Below the pieces are notes generated by a model, which was not told the origin of the DNA, did no database searches, and saw nothing but the letters and a program-made list of their open reading frames with translations. From contig CAMPET010000106.1 of assembly GCA_946803715.1 (NCBI GenBank), positions 162,080 to 223,035 of the forward strand: DNA of 60,956 bases, read 5' to 3'. Positions 60,702 to 60,956 of the stretch are shown one piece after another. The position numbers were made by a program, and so were the translations under genes. The DNA is from Beroe ovata (lineage: Eukaryota; Ctenophora; Nuda; Beroida; Beroidae). Within the stretch, counting starts at the first letter, position 1; every line of letters starts with the position of its first letter.

Positions 60702-60841
60702 CTAAGAGAGTGATTGGGACTATATCTACAGGACAAAAGTACAAACACACATTCGCGGATTTATAACCACTGCGTGAATGAAGTAGGTGGGTGCTGGAGC
60801 CACGCATTATTGGCAACAATTTGTGTGGGATTGGCAAACAC

Positions 60842-60842
<1 letters not shown>

Positions 60843-60883
<41 letters not shown>

Positions 60884-60935
60884 GGTCTGTGAAGGAGGGG
60901 GAGTGAGAGTGAGAGAGAGGGTCCGATTTAGGGGT
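60843..60935. repeat. GT microsatellite followed by GA-rich tract
   Basis: (GT)n at 60843-60878, then gagagagggtct / gagtgagagtgagagagagg purine-rich sequence to about 60930. Confidence 0.95.
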
Positions 60936-60956
60936 AGTTAGAAAGAGGGGTTTATT

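Overview
This is nuclear DNA from an animal. Every recognisable gene is split by many short GT-AG introns, all with animal orthologues (SCAPER, PCF11, an SLCO/OATP transporter, an extracellular carbonic anhydrase, the OCA2/P-protein transporter, a TALE homeobox gene). Genes are packed a few hundred to a few thousand bases apart, and CA/GT microsatellites, minisatellites, MITEs and LINE scraps are abundant. Short introns, compact spacing and a homeobox gene I cannot place in a bilaterian class suggest a non-bilaterian animal such as a sponge, but that is inference and I cannot name the species.

Layout. 0-3.3 kb: a minus-strand gene for a membrane protein whose cytoplasmic tail is a helical/coiled-coil rod ending in a domain resembling the dynein microtubule-binding stalk head. 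3.6-6.4 kb: a small PH-domain gene with a hAT-type MITE in its last intron. 7.2-7.7 kb: first copy of a GC-rich dispersed repeat. 8.1-18.1 kb: SCAPER, 24 coding exons (+). 18.7-19.1 kb: a 32-bp minisatellite. 19.6-24.2 kb: SLCO/OATP transporter, 10 coding exons (-). 25.3-27.2 kb: candidate small secreted protein (+). 27.5-29.9 kb: Tc1/mariner-type MITE, then a satellite of about 150 bp interrupted by a LINE fragment. 30.9-31.6 kb: SLATT-like two-helix membrane protein (+). 32.0-33.6 kb: tandem pair of the GC-rich repeat. 34.0-35.0 kb: LINE 3' end abutting an eL22 (RPL22) coding segment. 36.1-43.5 kb: PCF11, 22 coding exons (+). 44.1-44.8 kb: GC-rich repeat. 45.6-46.3 kb: unrecognised minus-strand exon candidates. 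46.8-47.3 kb: 14-bp minisatellite. 49.3-50.8 kb: carbonic anhydrase (+). 51.4-60.4 kb: OCA2-like transporter (-), with a complete TALE homeobox gene (56.3-59.2 kb, +) nested in its third intron.

For SCAPER, PCF11, SLCO, carbonic anhydrase and the homeobox gene I joined exons by hand; exon phases agree at every junction and total lengths divide by three. The genes are ordinary housekeeping or transport neighbours rather than one pathway. The points most worth attention are the membrane-anchored dynein-stalk-like protein, the SLATT-like protein (a fold best known from bacterial defence operons), the nested homeobox gene, and repeated cases of tandem repeats that lie across splice junctions.
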